Assembly (NCBI GenBank): GCA_900770025.1
Contig: CAAGIW010000038.1
Span: forward strand, 1 to 13,423
Length of the DNA stretch: 13,423 nt
Source of the DNA: an uncultured Prevotella sp.
GTDB taxonomy: Bacteria; Bacteroidota; Bacteroidia; Bacteroidales; Bacteroidaceae
Direction: 5' to 3'
The notes beneath the pieces were generated by a model. That model made no database searches. It was not told the DNA's origin and worked only from the letters and a program-made list of their open reading frames with translations. The position numbers were made by a program, and so were the translations under genes. Below are positions 13,260-13,423 of this stretch, piece by piece. Numbering within the stretch: the stretch's first letter is position 1; each line of letters opens with the position of its first letter.

Positions 13260-13423
13260 AATGGCGCAAGAATCGAGAAATAAAAAGACATATCTGCGCT
13301 ATTCAACCCAAATCGGCCATTAGCGTTATGATGATAACTGCTTATATTTTTGAACAGATGTCTTTACGTTTTGAGGGAGCAATGGGGTTCCATTGTAACC
13401 GATAAGCGGAAAGACAGATGACA
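13260..13423. other. 3' flank of the phosphatase gene, no supportable gene
   Basis: 164 AT-rich bases. AAAGACAtATCTG (13284-13296) faces CAGATGTCTTT (13355-13365) as an imperfect inverted repeat with two extra bases in the first arm. CAATGG-GGTT-CCATTG (13380-13395) forms a six-base hairpin. Neither has a terminator-like T-tract. No tRNA is seen. Confidence 0.5.

Noticed and set aside
13261..13323. 20-codon ORF directly after the phosphatase stop codon
   Set aside because: Short, without a signal, hydrophobic segment or ribosome-binding site. Most likely chance.

Overview
The window reads as chromosome of a Bacteroidota member, most likely Prevotella or Segatella (Prevotellaceae). Four things point there: a DPE2-type MalQ with two N-terminal starch-binding modules, a surface lipoprotein with the Cys-Lys-Asp-Tyr-Asp-Asp-Asp start, Bacteroidota promoter elements (TTTG, then TAnnTTTG), and a tyrosine recombinase of the Bacteroidota type. 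The genus is inferred from protein style; no marker gene is present.

Layout. 1-361 is the 3' end of a group II intron: the C-terminus of its reverse transcriptase/maturase, then RNA domains V and VI. The intron ends 4 bases from the stop codon of malQ, which runs leftward (366-3104). A 535-base divergent spacer follows. It holds an 11+11 bp inverted repeat resembling a LacI-family operator and a tandem array of four 22-bp palindromic repeats. Rightward come a 1263-residue coiled-coil surface lipoprotein (3640-7431), a hairpin, a small lipoprotein (7520-8002) and an OmpA-family outer-membrane protein (8036-9160). The next 467 bases carry a clear hairpin terminator that overlaps a 16-codon ORF, then twelve copies of a 7-bp repeat. 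A tyrosine recombinase (9628-10626) is convergent with a secreted GH53 endo-galactanase (10643-11749, minus strand).

A second divergent spacer (11750-12381) carries a consensus promoter for the galactanase, GC-rich hairpins, a 19-bp inverted repeat, a second array of the same 22-bp repeat (three units) and a promoter for a small, exported, Cys/Lys-rich protein with a threefold 27-bp repeat (12382-12654). Its stop codon overlaps the start of a secreted PAP2 phosphatase (12654-13259). The last 164 bases hold no gene I can support.

How the genes fit together. MalQ handles maltodextrins in the cytoplasm, and the galactanase cuts pectic galactan outside it. The lipoproteins and OmpA build the cell envelope. 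The Cys-rich protein and the phosphatase look translationally coupled. The most unusual shared feature is the 22-bp repeat family. Both arrays sit in divergent spacers between a leftward glycan-enzyme gene and a rightward exported-protein gene, at similar distances from the rightward start. I know of no named system that matches this.
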